The notes beneath the pieces were generated by a model. That model saw nothing but the letters and a program-made list of their open reading frames with translations, made no database searches and had not been told where the DNA came from. Source: Fen-1298 sp963833465 (GTDB taxonomy: Bacteria > Bacteroidota > Ignavibacteria > UBA10030). From it: a DNA stretch of 64,000 nt. Below are positions 9,100-17,261 of the stretch, one piece after another. Made by a program: the position numbers and the translations under genes. The stretch is taken from the NCBI GenBank assembly GCA_963833465.1, contig CAWHXW010000002.1:186001-250000 (forward strand). The letters are read 5' to 3'. Position 1 is the first letter of the stretch. Every line of letters starts with the position of its first letter.

Positions 9100-10383
9100 T
9101 TACGGAGTAGTATCAGAGGCAGTGCTTTTTAAAATACTCATTTTTGTGGAATGGTGCGGCATCTCGGGCACAAATATTTGTTTCCGAAAACGCGGCTGGA
9201 CACCAATATGCATCTGTTGTTGAATGTCTTCTTCATCAGGAACATTAATTTCCACGCTAAAAAATTCTTCTCCGCTAAAAATCCGGCTTGGTACCGGGAA
9301 TTGTACATTTTTTTGTGCTCGCTGAAATTCCCTTGCCATAATTCTTTTCAACATTGCTTCTCTGCGAAATCTGGCAGATGCTAAATTCTCTTCCATTTGC
9401 TGACGGAGGCTGTCAAAATTAATGTGAATCTTTGAATACATCATTGTGTCCGGCGTGATGATAACGAAATAGTCACCTTGCGGAAATTTCTGAATATTTT
9501 TAAAATAATTTCCTGCATTTCCAGATGGAACGCTCTTCGCTGAAACTGTGTAAGGCGCATCGTTTGCTTCAAGCAAGCGCTCAAAATTAACTCGCTGAAC
9601 CGGCTCCAAGCAAGAAGCTATGTTTGTAACCATTAGCCGATTTAATTTCGGCAAATCAGGCGCGATCGCCATCGTGTTGTTCTCGCCGATTAAAACAGAC
9701 GATTCAATTCGTCTTCCGGTTAATTCCAATAGCGAATCAATTATTTTCTTTTGTTTAGCAGATGGTTTCACTTGAGCAATGAAGCGATCGAATGTAACTG
9801 ACTTAGTTTTATTCTTTAAACTATTTCCAACTTCTATACGGTATCCTTTCTCTGATTGTTCATCTACGCGAAGTTCAGTTTTTGATTTATCATCAAGTTG
9901 CAGTGTACCAAAAAGTGAGAACTGCAATGCATTTTCTTTATCAACTTTCGAAAAGAGCGGTAAGAGAGAACCTTGAAGAATTTTCTTTTCATATACCTCT
10001 CGAACCGCTTGCGATTTTGTGGATAGAAATTGCATGAACTGCATTCGATTTTGAATAACTAATGTTCCCATCACCACGACAACGATAGTTGCCATAAAAG
10101 CAATTGCAGGAAGAAACTTGCGCGGAAATGGAAGAAGATTGTGTTCTTCTGCTTTCTTTTCCTGCATCGCAACCGAAAAGCGAGTCCAAAATCCAATATC
10201 CGGATTTAATTTCGGCTGTGATGCCAATAATGCTTTCAGATTCTTTAATTCTTCAACATGCCGTCTAATAGACGCATCCTCGGCAAGAAACGATTCAACT
10301 TGCTGAGCGTCTTTTTCAGAGAGCGCTCCATCGACATATTGCGAAAGCAGATAATCCAATTTTTGTTTATCAATTTTTTTCAT
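9100..10383 (-). CDS. Anti-sigma factor, membrane-spanning, with large periplasmic domain
   Basis: The probable inhibitor of the ECF sigma factor encoded immediately upstream. From the ATG at 10383 the protein has 427 aa: a cytoplasmic anti-sigma domain (about residues 1-80) with the LDYLLSQYVDGALSEKDAQQVE pattern, one transmembrane helix (about 89-109) and a periplasmic part of about 315 residues. The HxxxCxxC zinc ligands of the ZAS family are absent. The start overlaps the sigma stop by one base (TAATG), a translational-coupling arrangement; an upstream in-frame extension would run inside the sigma gene and is less likely. The periplasmic sensor resembles nothing I recognise. Confidence 0.82.
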   Translation of the reverse strand: MKKIDKQKLDYLLSQYVDGALSEKDAQQVESFLAEDASIRRHVEELKNLKALLASQPKLNPDIGFWTRFSVAMQEKKAEEHNLLPFPRKFLPAIAFMATIVVVVMGTLVIQNRMQFMQFLSTKSQAVREVYEKKILQGSLLPLFSKVDKENALQFSLFGTLQLDDKSKTELRVDEQSEKGYRIEVGNSLKNKTKSVTFDRFIAQVKPSAKQKKIIDSLLELTGRRIESSVLIGENNTMAIAPDLPKLNRLMVTNIASCLEPVQRVNFERLLEANDAPYTVSAKSVPSGNAGNYFKNIQKFPQGDYFVIITPDTMMYSKIHINFDSLRQQMEENLASARFRREAMLKRIMAREFQRAQKNVQFPVPSRIFSGEEFFSVEINVPDEEDIQQQMHIGVQPRFRKQIFVPEMPHHSTKMSILKSTASDTTP

Positions 10384-11138
10384 TATTGCACCTCTTCCAT
10401 TAACGGCTTTAATGCTTTTCTCAGCATTGCCCGCGCTCTGGAGATTCTTGATTTCACAGTGCCGAGTTCGCATTGCATTACATCGGCTATTTCCTCGTAT
10501 GAAAGTCCTTCTATATCTTTTAATACAACCGACATTCTAAATTTTTCAGGTAAGGTTTGCAAGCCCAGTGCAACCAATTCCTTTGTATCTTTATTTTCCT
10601 GCTGAACTGAAAGACGAATATTTAATTCCTTTTCAACGCCTTCATCAAGTGTTTGAAAGGACAAGAAGCGGCGTGTTTTCTTCTTCCGAAGTTCGTCTCT
10701 GCTTTTATTTATAGCTATTCGGTACAGCCATGTGTAAAACGACGCTTCAAATCGAAAATTAGGTAACGCTTGATATGCTTTAATGAACACTTCCTGCGCA
10801 AGATCATCGATGAAATCTCGATCGCGGAAAATTGAGAACAGCAAATTACGGATTCGTTCTTGATAGCGTTCAACAATAAAGCGATATACATCGAGATTGC
10901 CGCTCTGAAATTCACTTATCAGCGTCTCGTCGTCCATCTTGCGAAGAATCTCGGCACCCGGTTTTGAAAGAGCTTGGTCGTTTGTCATTGAGTCCGCATC
11001 ATTTGTTCTTAGAAATGAAGTTACAAAACTTCTTGGACGAACTCCAATCTGAAAACGGTCTTTCTCAGACTGCCAACCGGTTTCCGGCATCGGTATCGCC
11101 ACGCTCCCTCCTGTTTCACTTATTCCGATTGATTTCAT
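10383..11138 (-). CDS. ECF RNA polymerase sigma factor (RpoE-like)
   Basis: Sigma-70 family, extracytoplasmic-function type. Region 2 is present (DVYRFIVERYQERIRNLLFSI, then DDLAQEVFIKAYQ and TWLYRIAINKSRDELR), as is region 4 (LPEKFRMSVVLKDIEGLSYEEIADVM, GTVKSRISRARAMLRK). The coding frame is open for 251 aa, but conserved sequence starts only near residue 68 (MDDETLISEFQSGN). Starts at 10988 or 10937 would give lengths nearer the family norm of about 185-200 aa, and none of the candidate starts has a strong ribosome-binding site. The gene is coupled to the anti-sigma gene, so envelope-stress signalling is the likely role. Confidence 0.9.
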   Translation of the reverse strand: MKSIGISETGGSVAIPMPETGWQSEKDRFQIGVRPRSFVTSFLRTNDADSMTNDQALSKPGAEILRKMDDETLISEFQSGNLDVYRFIVERYQERIRNLLFSIFRDRDFIDDLAQEVFIKAYQALPNFRFEASFYTWLYRIAINKSRDELRKKKTRRFLSFQTLDEGVEKELNIRLSVQQENKDTKELVALGLQTLPEKFRMSVVLKDIEGLSYEEIADVMQCELGTVKSRISRARAMLRKALKPLMEEVQ

Positions 11139-11754
11139 GTTTACGTTTCTAATTCATCGAATTCTTTACGTTGAATTTTACTTGAAGTTATTCGATTTGT
11201 TAGACGGTAAGATAGAAGCGATGGTTCCCTGCAAAAAGAGAATCTCATCGTAGAAAAAATAGAATGCAATATTTAGAGTGACTATCCCGCTAGATTTGTT
11301 TTATCGTTGGACTAGTGCCACCCTAATAGGTCATGTGCAGTGAAAGTTTTTTTCTATTTTTTAATATGGTAATAGACTGCTTGTCACTGTCGTTTTCAAA
11401 CGTGGCACTCTTTAACTGAAACGAAATTTCAAAGAATTTTTCCCTCCCGAAAATCTTTTTTGTAATTACTACAGCTTATTTTCATCCGCCGAGTTTTTTT
11501 TAATTCTTGCACAATAATTCCATTTACCAACTCTTTAGATGCGTTCGCTATGTCTAAATCAGCGTCCGCCAGAATTATTTTTACGATGCCTGTAAACTAT
11601 TTCCCTTCGATAAATTTAGAGCAGCGTCTTACGGATTTGAAATTATGTTCCTATCATTTTAAGTTATGTCCACAAAATTGCAGGTTCGAACTTTACTTCA
11701 GCATTGTCAAACTCACATTCTCATTACGATAGCGACCTATTCAAATTTATCCCA
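11139..11754. other. 616-base gap with no recognisable gene
   Basis: AT-rich sequence upstream of the ECF sigma gene and downstream of the metallo-hydrolase gene. Short open frames here have no coding character. It presumably carries the sigma promoter. A TAGATTTG string at 11291-11298 fits the Bacteroidetes -7 consensus but points away from the sigma gene, and no partner -33 box is evident, so I do not call a promoter. Confidence 0.5.
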
Positions 11755-12597
11755 TCATTTATTCATTTCAGACATTTTTATATATTCGATAGTTTTTTTC
11801 GGCGACGACATATTTAATACTTTCATCCAATCTTTATATTTTTCCTTCATCTGAACTTGCTTATTAGGATCTTGTGCCGCAGATGTCATATCAACAAAAT
11901 ACTGCCGCATCGCTTGCACTATTTCTACACCGCCCACTTTTCCATGCCCTGGAACAAATGTACAATTTGTCCATCTATTCAAGATAATGTCTAATACTTG
12001 TATCCATTTTGAAACTCTTGCCCCGCTTTCATCCTTTAACACCGGATTGACGAGATTAAAAACTAAATCTCCGGTAAAGAGAACTTTATGGTTCTCTAAG
12101 AACACAACAAGATCATTAAATGTATGAGCTTGTCCAAGATTATAAAGATGCACAATCTCGCCACCGATATTTATCGACAGACTATCTTTCACAAAGTCCG
12201 TCGGCTGGTTCTCTGCACTGATGCTCTTTTTTAGAAATTCTTTATCATAATCCCCGATATAAATTCTATCGCCTTTAAAATATTTGTTTCCATTTACATG
12301 GTCAGAATGAAAATGCGTGTTAATGACAATAATTGGTTTTGCGCCTGCGTCCGCCTTAGCAAGTTTATAAAGATCTTCAGAACTGCTCATCATTTTCGTA
12401 TCAACTACAACTTCGGCGCTGTCTCCGACAATAATTCCACTGTTTCCGCCGCCTCCAAGCATTAAAGTTAAATTACGGTCAACCTGAATTGTTTCTTTCT
12501 CTGTGAAGAATTTAACGCTTGGATAGAAAAGAAAAACTGCTGCTGCAATAACAGCGATTAGTGATATACCGCTGCCGATAAATATTTTTTTCTTCAT
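11755..12597 (-). CDS. Metallo-beta-lactamase-fold hydrolase, membrane-anchored or exported
   Basis: A zinc hydrolase of the metallo-beta-lactamase fold, 280 aa. An N-terminal hydrophobic segment (residues about 5-25) predicts a signal anchor. The metal motif HFHSDH is at residues 95-100 (H95, H97, D99, H100). Later ligands are seen in LGQAHTFNDL, FTGDLVF and VPGHGKVGG. The overall pattern resembles class B beta-lactamase-like and SoxH-type hydrolases; the substrate cannot be told. It lies 81 bases downstream of nuoF on the same strand, where nuoG would be expected in a full complex I operon. Confidence 0.85.
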   Translation of the reverse strand: MKKKIFIGSGISLIAVIAAAVFLFYPSVKFFTEKETIQVDRNLTLMLGGGGNSGIIVGDSAEVVVDTKMMSSSEDLYKLAKADAGAKPIIVINTHFHSDHVNGNKYFKGDRIYIGDYDKEFLKKSISAENQPTDFVKDSLSINIGGEIVHLYNLGQAHTFNDLVVFLENHKVLFTGDLVFNLVNPVLKDESGARVSKWIQVLDIILNRWTNCTFVPGHGKVGGVEIVQAMRQYFVDMTSAAQDPNKQVQMKEKYKDWMKVLNMSSPKKTIEYIKMSEMNK

Positions 12598-12678
12598 CGC
12601 ATTGCCCTCCAGTTATTTTAAAATACGATAAGTTTTATAGATAAATGTAGTACGTGTAAGAAATCAAGAATTGCGTTG

Positions 12679-13980
12679 CTAAACTACTTTTGCCTGAAGA
12701 TTAGACACCTGTATTCGATTTTCAAATTCATCACGAAAACGGCGAATCATTGATTGAACAGGCCATGCGGCGGCATCACCGAGAGCGCAAACTGTATTTC
12801 CTTCGATGTTATTAGCAATATCCATCAGCAAATCTATGTCTTCTAAATTTGCCTGATAATTCTCAAATCGTTTTAGAATTTTAAACATCCAATCGGTTCC
12901 TTCACGGCAAGGTGTGCATTGTCCGCATGATTCGTGATAGTAGAATTCCGCAATTCTCGTAATAACTTTAATAAGATCGGTGTCTGAGTCCATTACAATG
13001 ATTCCCGCTGTGCCGACTGAAGAGCCGGCAGCTTTCAGCGAATCAACGTCCATTCGAATTCCTTCGAGCTGGTCGCCGCGCAAAATCATAGTTGATGAAC
13101 CGCCGGGAATAACTGCTTTGATATCTTTGTTGCCGGGAACACCTCTTGCATATTGATAGATAATTTCAAGTAACAGTTCGCCCGTTGGCATTTCGAAAAC
13201 CCCAGGATTGTTCACATGCCCGCTAACACCAACCAACAACGGACCCGGATGTTTAACTGCGCCAATTTGAGAATACCATTTCCATCCATTATTGATGATA
13301 AATGGGATGTTAGAAATCGTTTCCACGTTGTTGATCGTTGTCGGACATCCCCACAAACCGAACTGAGCAGGGAACGGCGGCTTCACTCTTGGATATCCTC
13401 GCTCGCCTTCAATCGAATTCATCAATGATGATTCTTCTCCGCAAATGTAGGCACCAGCTCCGCGATGAATAGTTATATTTGTAGAAAAATTTGTTCCAAG
13501 AATTTTTTCGCCAATCAACATATGTGCATATGCATCATCAATTGCTTTCTGCAGCATTTTGATCCATTTACCATACTCGCCTCTTACATAAATGTAAGCT
13601 GCAGTCATTCCCATCGCATAGCAAGCGATAAGCGTTCCCTCTATAAGCAAGTGCGGATTGAATTCAAAAATCTGACGGTCTTTGAATGTTCCCGGCTCCG
13701 ATTCGTCTCCGTTGACACAAAGATATTTTGGCTTATTGGAATTCTTCGGCATAAATGACCATTTCAATCCCGTCGGAAAACATGCACCGCCGCGCCCACG
13801 CAAGTTCGATTTCTTTACTTCGTCTATTACCTCATCAGGTTTCATCTCAAGGGCTTTTTTTAGTGCATTGTATCCGTCGTTCGCAAGATATGTATCGATC
13901 TTATGTAAATCTGGCACATCAGGAAGAATGATGCGCTTCCATGTTTTTGACTTTTCTATATTGGCTGGTTGGAAGTTCAT
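12679..13980 (-). CDS. nuoF: NADH-quinone oxidoreductase subunit F (NADH/FMN-binding)
   Basis: Peripheral-arm subunit of respiratory complex I that oxidises NADH through FMN and passes electrons to a 4Fe-4S cluster (N3). The glycine-rich FMN/NADH loop RGRGGACFPTG is at residues 61-71; the usual motif has Gly where this has Cys67. The second nucleotide motif GEESSLMNSIEG and the cluster ligands SCGQCTPC plus the distal Cys in NTVCALGDAA are present. 433 aa is normal length. The start overlaps the nuoE stop by 4 bases (ATGA). It is the last nuo gene here. Confidence 0.95.
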   Translation of the reverse strand: MNFQPANIEKSKTWKRIILPDVPDLHKIDTYLANDGYNALKKALEMKPDEVIDEVKKSNLRGRGGACFPTGLKWSFMPKNSNKPKYLCVNGDESEPGTFKDRQIFEFNPHLLIEGTLIACYAMGMTAAYIYVRGEYGKWIKMLQKAIDDAYAHMLIGEKILGTNFSTNITIHRGAGAYICGEESSLMNSIEGERGYPRVKPPFPAQFGLWGCPTTINNVETISNIPFIINNGWKWYSQIGAVKHPGPLLVGVSGHVNNPGVFEMPTGELLLEIIYQYARGVPGNKDIKAVIPGGSSTMILRGDQLEGIRMDVDSLKAAGSSVGTAGIIVMDSDTDLIKVITRIAEFYYHESCGQCTPCREGTDWMFKILKRFENYQANLEDIDLLMDIANNIEGNTVCALGDAAAWPVQSMIRRFRDEFENRIQVSNLQAKVV

Positions 13981-14441
13981 TTCAGACTATCTATCAGCTT
14001 ATCTATTTTTTCCAAAGTCAGGTTCTCGTAATAATCGTTTCCAACGGCAATCACAGGAGCAGTACCGCAAGAACCTAAACATTCAGCTTCAGAAAGCATC
14101 CATCTTTTGTCCTGCGATATCTCGCCAACCTTGATACCAAGACGTTTCTCAATATGTTCAAGAATTTTTCCCGATCCTCGCAACATACATGATATATTCG
14201 TGCACACTTCTATATGATGTTTGCCGACTGCTTTCTTCTGCAGCATTGTGTAAAACGTAACGACACCAAGAATATGACTGAACGAAACATTTAAAAGCGT
14301 GCCGGCATACTTCATAGACTCTTCCGAGATATAGCCCTCTTGCTCTTGAATAATCCAAAGTACCGGCAATACCATCGCTTGCGCTGTCGGGTAACGCTTC
14401 CGAAGTTCCTCAACTTTATTTTTATTTTCTTCGTTTAACAT
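13977..14441 (-). CDS. nuoE: NADH-quinone oxidoreductase subunit E (2Fe-2S)
   Basis: The small peripheral-arm subunit of complex I carrying the N1a 2Fe-2S cluster, a thioredoxin-like ferredoxin. The four ligands are visible as C80-x4-C85 (CTNISC) and C121-x3-C125 (CLGSC). The length of 154 aa is typical. It is translated just before nuoF with a 4-base overlap, and follows nuoD after 22 bases, the order found in standard nuo operons. Confidence 0.95.
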   Translation of the reverse strand: MLNEENKNKVEELRKRYPTAQAMVLPVLWIIQEQEGYISEESMKYAGTLLNVSFSHILGVVTFYTMLQKKAVGKHHIEVCTNISCMLRGSGKILEHIEKRLGIKVGEISQDKRWMLSEAECLGSCGTAPVIAVGNDYYENLTLEKIDKLIDSLK

Positions 14442-14463
14442 TTCTTTTATTGCTTTTTAATTA

Positions 14464-15720
14464 CTATTTATCCGCTTCACCCATTACTGGATCCAAACTG
14501 CCGATAATTGCTACAACGTCAGAAATCATTGCGCCCTTCATCATAGTAGAAATTGACTGCAAATTAACAAATGACGGCGACCGAATCTTCATCCTCCAGG
14601 GCTGACCTTCTCCATTACTGTAAATATAAAAACCTAATTCGCCTTTCGATGCTTCGACGGCATGATAAATTTCGCCGACAGGCGGATTCACTCCAAAATT
14701 AATAAGCATGAAATCATGAATCAATTCTTCCATTTTCTTATAGACTCGTTCTTTTTTAGGAAGAACTTTTTTGGGTTGGAATGCTTTTACTTCTCCGGCA
14801 GGCATTTTATCTATTACCTGTCGAACAATTTTAATACTTTCCTTTATTTCTGCCATGCGCACATAATAACGCGCAAGACAATCGCCACCTTCATAAACCG
14901 GAACTACAAAATCAAGGTCATTATAGATAAGGTACGGGTTTGCTCTCCGTAAATCATGTTCTACACCGCATGCACGAAGACATGGACCTGTGAGGCCAAG
15001 GTCAATTGCACGTTCTTTAGATATTACACCGATACCATCGACGCGTCCAAGAAATATTCGATTTGTATTCAACAGTTTTTCGCACTCAAGTACTTTTTCA
15101 GGAAGCTCATCTATAAAGGCGCGAATAATCTGAAGCGTCTCAGGCGTAACGTCCTGTGCCACGCCACCGATACGTGTATAGCTTGTTGTAAAACGTGCGC
15201 CGGCAATTTTTTCAAATATATCATACAGTTTTTCACGTTCACGGAACGACCACATCCATACTGTTAGTGCACCGACATCCATTGCAAGCGAACCGAGGAA
15301 CATTAAATGAGAAGAAATACGTGCAAGTTCACAAATAAGTGTGCGAAGATATTGCGCTCGAGGCGGCGCATCAATACCGATTAATTTTTCTACGGCAAGA
15401 ACATAAGCAGTATTGTTAGAAAGCGGCGAAAGATAATCCAGCCGATCTGTATGCGGAATGAATTCATGAAAACTGCAATTTTCCGCCAATTTTTCATATC
15501 CTCGATGCAAATATCCGAGTTCTGGAACTGATGCCAAAACAGTTTCGCCGTCTAACTTAATAAGCAATCTCAACACGCCGTGCGTTGCAGGATGCTGAGG
15601 TCCCATATTAAGCACCATTTCATTTTCCAGCGGATCATCGAACGTTATAGAAACATGCTCGTTCTCTAACGCTTCGAGAATTTTGGTTTTACGAATGCCT
15701 TTTTCCGATTTAGTTTCCAT
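14464..15720 (-). CDS. nuoD: NADH-quinone oxidoreductase subunit D
   Basis: The 49-kDa subunit of complex I, which lines the quinone pocket with NuoB and descends from the large subunit of NiFe hydrogenases. Hallmarks present are MGPQHPATHGVLRLL near the N-terminus, the quinone-site GYLHRGYEKL, and the C-terminal SKGELGFYIYSNG and GSLDPVMGEADK ending. Length is 418 aa. Its ATG overlaps the nuoC stop by one base (TAATG), so translation of the two is probably coupled. Confidence 0.96.
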   Translation of the reverse strand: METKSEKGIRKTKILEALENEHVSITFDDPLENEMVLNMGPQHPATHGVLRLLIKLDGETVLASVPELGYLHRGYEKLAENCSFHEFIPHTDRLDYLSPLSNNTAYVLAVEKLIGIDAPPRAQYLRTLICELARISSHLMFLGSLAMDVGALTVWMWSFREREKLYDIFEKIAGARFTTSYTRIGGVAQDVTPETLQIIRAFIDELPEKVLECEKLLNTNRIFLGRVDGIGVISKERAIDLGLTGPCLRACGVEHDLRRANPYLIYNDLDFVVPVYEGGDCLARYYVRMAEIKESIKIVRQVIDKMPAGEVKAFQPKKVLPKKERVYKKMEELIHDFMLINFGVNPPVGEIYHAVEASKGELGFYIYSNGEGQPWRMKIRSPSFVNLQSISTMMKGAMISDVVAIIGSLDPVMGEADK

Positions 15721-16211
15721 TATTTTTTTGGCAGTTCTAATGATCCACGAATACCCATTAAAGGAAAATCTTTGCGCAAAGGATAGTATTCAAACTCATC
15801 AGGTAAATAAATTCTGCGCATATCAGGATGCCCTTCAAAAATAATGCCGAACATATCGAATGTCTCGCGCTCGTGCCAATTCGCAGTTCCCCATACTTCC
15901 GTAACAGTTGGTACTTTTGGATTTTCTTCTTCCGTGAATGTTTTTAATCTAATCCGATGTTTATATGTGAAAGAGTACAGATTGTAAATGACACCAAACC
16001 GTTCCGAAGGTGTATTCATATCGATCCCGCACAAATCTGCAAGAAGATTAAAGCAAAGCTCGGTATCTTCCTTCAAAAATTTACATACTTCGACAATTTG
16101 CTCTTTTGGAATTACGATAGTCAACTCGCCGCGAAATTCGTTGGCTTCCAATATTGTGCCCGCGTATTTCGCCTTAAGCCGTTCCAGAACTTTTTCGTTC
16201 ATTACATTCAT
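15720..16211 (-). CDS. nuoC: NADH-quinone oxidoreductase subunit C
   Basis: The 30-kDa connecting subunit of complex I, without cofactors. The signature WHERETFDMFGIIFEGHPDMRRIYLP region and the following PLRKDFPL are conserved. The frame stays open upstream to 16289, but that would overlap nuoB by more than 40 bases, so I prefer the ATG at 16211 (163 aa); the ATG at 16202 is equally possible. No clear Shine-Dalgarno sequence decides between them. Confidence 0.92.
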   Translation of the reverse strand: MNVMNEKVLERLKAKYAGTILEANEFRGELTIVIPKEQIVEVCKFLKEDTELCFNLLADLCGIDMNTPSERFGVIYNLYSFTYKHRIRLKTFTEEENPKVPTVTEVWGTANWHERETFDMFGIIFEGHPDMRRIYLPDEFEYYPLRKDFPLMGIRGSLELPKK

Positions 16212-16245
16212 ATCAGCATTTTTTTTCTGAATTTTTTTATTAAGT

Positions 16246-16779
16246 CTATGTTGGCACCGTATTTGATTCAGTATGTCTGCGAAAATCACCGATATATGCT
16301 GGAGCCATTCCCTTGCTTTCGCCTCGCTGTACTTTCTGTTGAAGAAGCATAAGAGCGTTTAAAAGATTGTCTGGACGCGGCGGGCAGCCGGCAACATAAA
16401 CATCCACTGGGAGGAATTGATCAATTCCCTGAACCACGGAGTATGTGCGGTACATTCCACCTGACGATGTACATGCTCCCATTGCAATAACCCATTTCGG
16501 TTCCGGCATTTGATCATAAATCTTTCTTACAACTTTAGCCATTTTATACGTGGTTGTTCCTGCAACAATTATTACATCGCATTGGCGGGGTGTAAAACGC
16601 ATCACTTCCGAGCCGAATCGTGCGATATCAAATCTTGGACCTGCCGCCGCCATCATTTCAATAGCACAGCAGGAAATTCCCATCGGCATCGGGTATAGAG
16701 AATTTTTGCGGCACCAGTTGATAACATCCTCAACCTTAGTCGCAATATATCCGTCTCCTATCCAATTTTCTAATCCCAT
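16246..16779 (-). CDS. nuoB: NADH-quinone oxidoreductase subunit B (4Fe-4S cluster N2)
   Basis: Carries cluster N2, the last electron carrier before quinone. Ligands C37, C38, C103 and C132 are visible in GISCCAIEMM, MGACTSSGG and AGCPPRPD (numbered from the chosen start). I chose the ATG at 16779 because an AAGGAG sits 7 bases before it. An upstream TTG at 16800 in the same frame would place that ribosome-binding site inside the gene. The start overlaps the nuoA end by 10 bases. Confidence 0.95.
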   Translation of the reverse strand: MGLENWIGDGYIATKVEDVINWCRKNSLYPMPMGISCCAIEMMAAAGPRFDIARFGSEVMRFTPRQCDVIIVAGTTTYKMAKVVRKIYDQMPEPKWVIAMGACTSSGGMYRTYSVVQGIDQFLPVDVYVAGCPPRPDNLLNALMLLQQKVQRGESKGMAPAYIGDFRRHTESNTVPT

Positions 16780-17135
16780 TCCAACGCTCCTTTCCTCCAA
16801 ATGTAATAAAAGCCGACTAAGAGGATAAAGATAAACACAAACATTACTACAAAGCCCTGTGCACCAAGCTGCTTATAAGTTACAGCCCATGGATACATGA
16901 AAACTATTTCAATATCGAAAACAATGAAGAGCATCGCAACTAAATAGTACTTTACTGAAAACCTTTCTCGCGCAGTCCGAACCGGTTCCATACCGCTTTC
17001 ATACGTAGATTGTTTTTCATTACTCGGGCGCCGCGGGCCGATTAATTCGTTCACTTTGCCCATAAAGATGCCGAACGCCAAAGCACAACCGATCATTAGG
17101 AATATTGGAATGTAGGATTCTATCATTTTTTGCAA
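16770..17135 (-). CDS. nuoA: NADH-quinone oxidoreductase subunit A
   Basis: A small membrane subunit of complex I with three predicted helices: IFLMIGCALAFGIFMG, YYLVAMLFIVFDIEIVFMYPW and FVVMFVFIFILLVGFYYIW. The motif YESGMEP with FxVKYYLVAMLF and the acidic helix FDIEIVF are diagnostic. It is the first gene of nuoABCDEF. A 126-base AT-rich gap separates it from the upstream lipoprotein gene and probably holds the promoter. Confidence 0.95.
   Translation of the reverse strand: MQKMIESYIPIFLMIGCALAFGIFMGKVNELIGPRRPSNEKQSTYESGMEPVRTARERFSVKYYLVAMLFIVFDIEIVFMYPWAVTYKQLGAQGFVVMFVFIFILLVGFYYIWRKGALEWD
16787..16792 (-). promoter_or_regulatory. Ribosome-binding site deciding the nuoB start
   Basis: AAGGAG on the minus strand ends 7 bases before the ATG at 16779. 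Because most genes here lack a clear Shine-Dalgarno sequence, this one is strong evidence for the downstream ATG over the TTG 21 bases upstream. Confidence 0.75.
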
Positions 17136-17261
17136 TACTTATTTTTAATTATTAAAATTTTATAAATAATTGCCTGAAAAACAAATCAGGTTCCATAATT
17201 AATTTCATTATCAAAACAAGAAATGAGTACTAAAAATTCCCAGCAAGCTATTCTTGATCTT

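Noticed and set aside
11291..11298. TAGATTTG as a Bacteroidetes -7 promoter box
   Set aside because: It points to the right, away from the sigma-factor gene, with no plus-strand gene downstream and no matching -33 box.
11550..11854. Short plus-strand open frames in the gap next to the metallo-hydrolase
   Set aside because: They partly overlap the end of the hydrolase gene on the other strand and lack any recognisable motif or ribosome-binding site.
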